Shown here: positions 44,446 through 46,956 of the stretch, in pieces
Layout of the letters: each line of letters begins with the position of its first letter
Position numbering within the stretch: position 1 is the first letter of the stretch
Source of the DNA: Gammaproteobacteria bacterium
GTDB taxonomy: Bacteria; Pseudomonadota; Gammaproteobacteria; SZUA-140
Direction of reading: 5' to 3'
Length of the DNA: 46,956 bases
Assembly (NCBI GenBank): GCA_026981935.1
Contig: JALSIC010000086.1
Span: forward strand, 1-46,956
Made by a program: the position numbers and the translations under genes
Notes under the pieces: generated by a model
What the model saw: the letters and a program-made list of their open reading frames with translations, nothing else
Database searches by the model: none
What the model was told of the DNA's origin: nothing

Positions 44446-44474
44446 AGGCTAACGTTTTTCATACAGCATGTCAA
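44446..44474 (-). promoter_or_regulatory. candidate sigma-70 promoter of fleQ
   Basis: On the minus strand TTGACA (44474-44469) and TAGCCT (44451-44446) are 17 bp apart. The -35 is perfect and the -10 weak. It gives a leader of about 170 nt. A sigma-70-type promoter fits a class I regulator. Confidence 0.5.
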
Positions 44475-44508
44475 AATATTGTCGCCCCACCTCGGCGGAG
44501 GAAAACGC

Positions 44509-45111
44509 TCAGCTTTCTTCACCCACCTGCTGCCGGCGCCGGGCATGGGCCACGCTGCGCCGATGCTGGCGGAAGATCAGCTTTTCGAGCCAGTTCTGCA
44601 CCGCCTCGCTCATGCCCTCGAAACGCACCACGGCGAGGTAATCGTCCTGGTTCTGTTCCACCGAGGCCACCCTGCCCGGCAAGACCAGGGGACGGGGGTA
44701 CTTGCGGTGCAGATAGAGGTCCAGCAGGACCTGGCGTCCCTCTGCCGGGGGCGGCCCGGCCTGGCGCCATTGAATGGCATGCGCATTGAGACGCACCGGC
44801 AGTTCGGGGGGGATGGCCAGCTGGTGAGAGAGCATGTTGGCAACCATGTCCAGGAGCAGGTCCAGCTTGGATTCGATACGCACGAGATCCTGGCTGTGAT
44901 GCGCGGCATCCTCGTCCGTCCCCTCGGCGTGGTGGTGCTCGTCCAGGGCCGCAATGATGCGCAGGATTTCTTCATTGCTTTCCTGGATGGACAAAAGGCG
45001 CGGCGCCGGGATCTCCGCCTCCACCTCGCAGACCCGCAGAGGCAGAATATCTTCATATACCAGCCCCTCCCCCAGCGGTGATACGCGCCCATCGTTTTCA
45101 AGGTCGCTCAT
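44509..45111 (-). CDS. PilZ-like domain protein
   Basis: A 200-residue cytoplasmic protein. The first ~95 residues are acidic and include a predicted coiled coil (VRIESKLDLLLDMVANML). The C-terminal half resembles an atypical PilZ barrel: VRLNAHAIQWRQAGPPPAEG, LYLHRKYPRPLVLPGRVASV, DYLAVVRFEGMSE and a basic FRQHRRSVAHARRR end. The RxxxR and D/NxSxxG c-di-GMP-binding motifs of classical PilZ domains are not evident, so nucleotide binding is uncertain. The ATG has no clear RBS. It lies between rluC and fleQ in the same direction, and a flagellar or c-di-GMP role is inferred from context only. Confidence 0.72.
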   Translation of the reverse strand: MSDLENDGRVSPLGEGLVYEDILPLRVCEVEAEIPAPRLLSIQESNEEILRIIAALDEHHHAEGTDEDAAHHSQDLVRIESKLDLLLDMVANMLSHQLAIPPELPVRLNAHAIQWRQAGPPPAEGRQVLLDLYLHRKYPRPLVLPGRVASVEQNQDDYLAVVRFEGMSEAVQNWLEKLIFRQHRRSVAHARRRQQVGEES

Positions 45112-45143
45112 AGGAAAGCTAAGATAGTGAAAAACGGATGAAA

Positions 45144-46103
45144 TTACAATGCGCCCGAGAATGGCAGATTTGCCAGCACCTCGGCGAGATCCCCGCTCAG
45201 CGGCGCCTCGATGCAGATCTGTTCCCCGCTTGCCGGATGACGGAATACCAGGCGCCAGGCATGCAGGAACAGGCGCCGCAGGCCCTGTTTCCTCATGTGG
45301 CGGTTGAATGCCGGATCACCATATGCTTCGTCTCCCGCCAGGGGATGACCCTGCCACGCGGCGTGGACACGGATCTGGTGCATGCGCCCGGTGCGAAGGG
45401 TCACGGCCATGAGCGTGGCGCCTGCATAAAACGCCCGGGGCGTAAAAAGCGTCACCGCAGGGCGGCCGTCCGGCTGTACCTGCATCAGGCGCCTGCCCCC
45501 CTGCGCGCGGCTGCGGGCCAGCGGCAGCGCCACTTCCCGCTCACCGTCAAGCCAGACCCCCTTGACCAGGGCAAGATAGTGCTTGCCGATCTCCTCATTC
45601 TGAAACTGGGCCTGCAGTGCCAGCAGGACGGACCGGCGCTTGGCCAGCAACAGGCACCCTGAAGTCTCGCGGTCGAGACGGTGCACAAGGGCGAGTTCCG
45701 GCAGCGCCGGGCGCATGCGACACAGTGCCTCGATGAGTCCATACGGGATGCCGCTGCCGCCGTGGACGGCCAGCCCCGCCGGCTTGTCCAGCACCATGAG
45801 ATCGTCGTCCTCATGGCGTATGGCCTCTTCCAGACGGGCAACGAGCCCCGCCGGTACGTCGCCCTGCACCGCTCGCACACCCACGCGCACCGGGGGAATG
45901 CGCACCACGTCACCTGCTCTCAGGCGGTAAACCGGCTTGATGCGCCCCTTGTTGACGCGCACCTCGCCCTTGCGCAAGAGGCGGTAGATATGACTTCTGG
46001 GCACGCCCTTGAGGGTCGCAAGGAGAAAGTTGTCAATTCTCTGACCTTCGTGTCCGCCGTCGATCTCCACCAGGCGGACTGCGGGGCGCTTTTCGTCTGA
46101 CAT
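45144..46103 (-). CDS. rluC: 23S rRNA pseudouridine synthase RluC
   Basis: A 319-residue RluA-family enzyme that makes pseudouridines at positions 955/2504/2580 (E. coli numbering) of 23S rRNA. An N-terminal S4 domain (GQRIDNFLLATLKGVPRSHI ends near residue 35, then RKGEVRVNKGRIKP) is followed by the catalytic motif LVHRLDRETSGCLLLAK with the active Asp, and a RTGRMHQIRVH segment. The ATG at 46103 is preferred; a TTG at 46115 is possible and neither has a strong RBS. It usually lies divergent from rne, and a rightward promoter is indeed present here. Confidence 0.93.
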   Translation of the reverse strand: MSDEKRPAVRLVEIDGGHEGQRIDNFLLATLKGVPRSHIYRLLRKGEVRVNKGRIKPVYRLRAGDVVRIPPVRVGVRAVQGDVPAGLVARLEEAIRHEDDDLMVLDKPAGLAVHGGSGIPYGLIEALCRMRPALPELALVHRLDRETSGCLLLAKRRSVLLALQAQFQNEEIGKHYLALVKGVWLDGEREVALPLARSRAQGGRRLMQVQPDGRPAVTLFTPRAFYAGATLMAVTLRTGRMHQIRVHAAWQGHPLAGDEAYGDPAFNRHMRKQGLRRLFLHAWRLVFRHPASGEQICIEAPLSGDLAEVLANLPFSGAL

Positions 46104-46147
46104 GGCAGCGTTCAAATTTCTTTAGTCAAATAATAGGGTTAGCCTGT

Positions 46148-46176
46148 TTGATGCACTCCGGAAAGCCTGTTATATT
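46148..46176 (+). promoter_or_regulatory. sigma-70 promoter divergent from rluC
   Basis: TTGATG (46148-46153) and TATATT (46171-46176) are exactly 17 bp apart. It points rightwards and would start near 46183, ahead of the structured leader at 46271-46333. Confidence 0.6.
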
Positions 46177-46270
46177 ATCCCCCGTGATAATGTATGAACA
46201 TCCGGTCCGGATTTTCACAACTGACTTGCATGTAAATTGCATCATTCCCGCTGAGCGCAGGAATCGAGCG

Positions 46271-46333
46271 CCGTTACACAGACAGGATACTACATCCGAA
46301 GCGCCTCAATTCATTGAGACCTCCGTGTAACCG
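46271..46333 (+). ncRNA. structured RNA leader, possible rne 5'UTR-type three-way junction
   Basis: An outer 7-bp stem (GTTACAC 46273-46279 with GTGTAAC 46325-46331) encloses two small perfect hairpins: GGAT/ATCC (46285-46297) and CTCAA/TTGAG with loop TTCA (46305-46318). This is a compact three-way junction. It lies where the RNase E mRNA leader is found in related bacteria, which in E. coli mediates autoregulation. No rne start follows within the window, so the assignment is tentative. Confidence 0.4.
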
Positions 46334-46956
46334 GATCCAGCAGCGATTCACCAGCATGCAGGCAGCGGCGGATGTCGCCCAGGGGGCGGTTTCCGCTTGG
46401 AAACGTACATCATGACAACGGACCAGTCGATTGATTGACATACATTATTTCGCCCCACTTGCTGTTGTATCACGGCCAGGGGGCCACACTGAAACGGGTT
46501 TGTTTTCCCATCCTCACGACGGGCTGGGAAAAAGGTAAAGACTGAGACTCCCAATTCGCGCAGAGTTGCGGAGAATGTGGAACCAGGGATCTGTCGGATT
46601 CAGGTGATCTCAATCGAGGCAAGCGTGAAATGGAGACCGGCTTTTCGATCATTCGAGGCAATAGTGGGCACTGTTTGTCGAAAATGATCGAGAATGCGTC
46701 CCCATTCTCCGCCGTCCCGGCAGATCCATCCTGAAACCGGCAGGCACCCGGTCAAGGCCCTGCAGCCCATGAAGCGCCGCGCTTCGAGAGGCTGCGGCTG
46801 CGGTGAACAGCAGTTGTCGGCGCCATACAAAGGTTCAGAACTTAGTCGAGATCCAGAGTTCAAGGTTCTGTACCCAGGCTCAAAATCAGGGCGCGACACA
46901 GGAGCCGGCATTCTCCACGCAGGATCGCGTGATTGGGCCAATACAAGGATTTGACA
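46334..46956. other. unassigned right edge, no recognised gene
   Basis: No RNA gene and no convincing CDS was found here. Open frames of 60-113 codons exist on the minus strand (for example 46600-46941), but they lack RBSs and known motifs and overlap in several frames. The window ends in TTGACA. It may be the end of an inserted element or a long leader of the next gene. Confidence 0.3.

Noticed and set aside
46600-46941. 113-codon minus-strand frame at the right edge as a gene
   Set aside because: No RBS or recognisable motif, and other frames in the same interval are open too.

Overview
The window is a GC-rich piece of a gammaproteobacterial chromosome. Lineage is inferred from the Pseudomonas/Vibrio-type polar flagellar regulators (FleQ, FleS/FleR, FleN, FlhF, FliA), the MotC/MotD stator pair, the ParC-ParP-CheW trio and RluC. 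I cannot name the genus. About 34 kb (9.8-44.3 kb) is one flagellar and chemotaxis locus read leftwards on the minus strand; housekeeping and accessory genes flank it.

Left arm (1-9.8 kb). It begins with a cut-off inositol-3-phosphate synthase gene. Next come a probable small RNA ending in a strong terminator, a fused APH-like/P-loop kinase, a DUF2784 membrane protein and an AmmeMemoRadiSam set: amrS divergent from amrB-amrA. A membrane-anchored GYF_2/pentapeptide-repeat protein overlaps amrA tail to tail. Last is a pseudo-receiver/degenerate-GGDEF/EAL protein with a sigma-28-like promoter and a palindromic repeat element in its leader.

Flagellar locus (minus strand). In transcription order: fleQ; fleSR; fliEFGHI; fliJ; fliK; an interrupted lipoprotein-like remnant among repeats; fliLMNOPQR-flhB; flhA; flhF-fleN-fliA; cheYZAB; motCD; parC-parP; repeats; cheW; a 62-aa ORF; a DUF2802 gene. 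Most neighbours overlap or lie within 35 bp. Sigma-54 elements are clear before fliL and fliK and good before fleS. A sigma-70-type promoter precedes fleQ. This fits a cascade: sigma-70 to FleQ, then FleQ/sigma-54 to fleSR and fliL, then FliA to late genes. The EAL protein, FleQ's c-di-GMP motif and a PilZ-like protein suggest c-di-GMP feeds into the same circuit.

Right arm (44.5-47 kb). A PilZ-like gene and rluC are followed by a rightward promoter and a structured leader where rne usually lies. The last ~600 bp hold no gene I recognise.

The gaps hold most of the unexplained structure. Two ~270-290 bp palindromic elements share a core, and ten full copies of a 67-bp imperfect palindrome sit in four clusters. 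Perfect inverted repeats lie in the fliK and fleQ leaders, and 12-bp tandem repeats lie inside the coding sequences of cheA, flhF, motD and fleS. I saw no tRNA, rRNA, CRISPR array or complete transposase gene.
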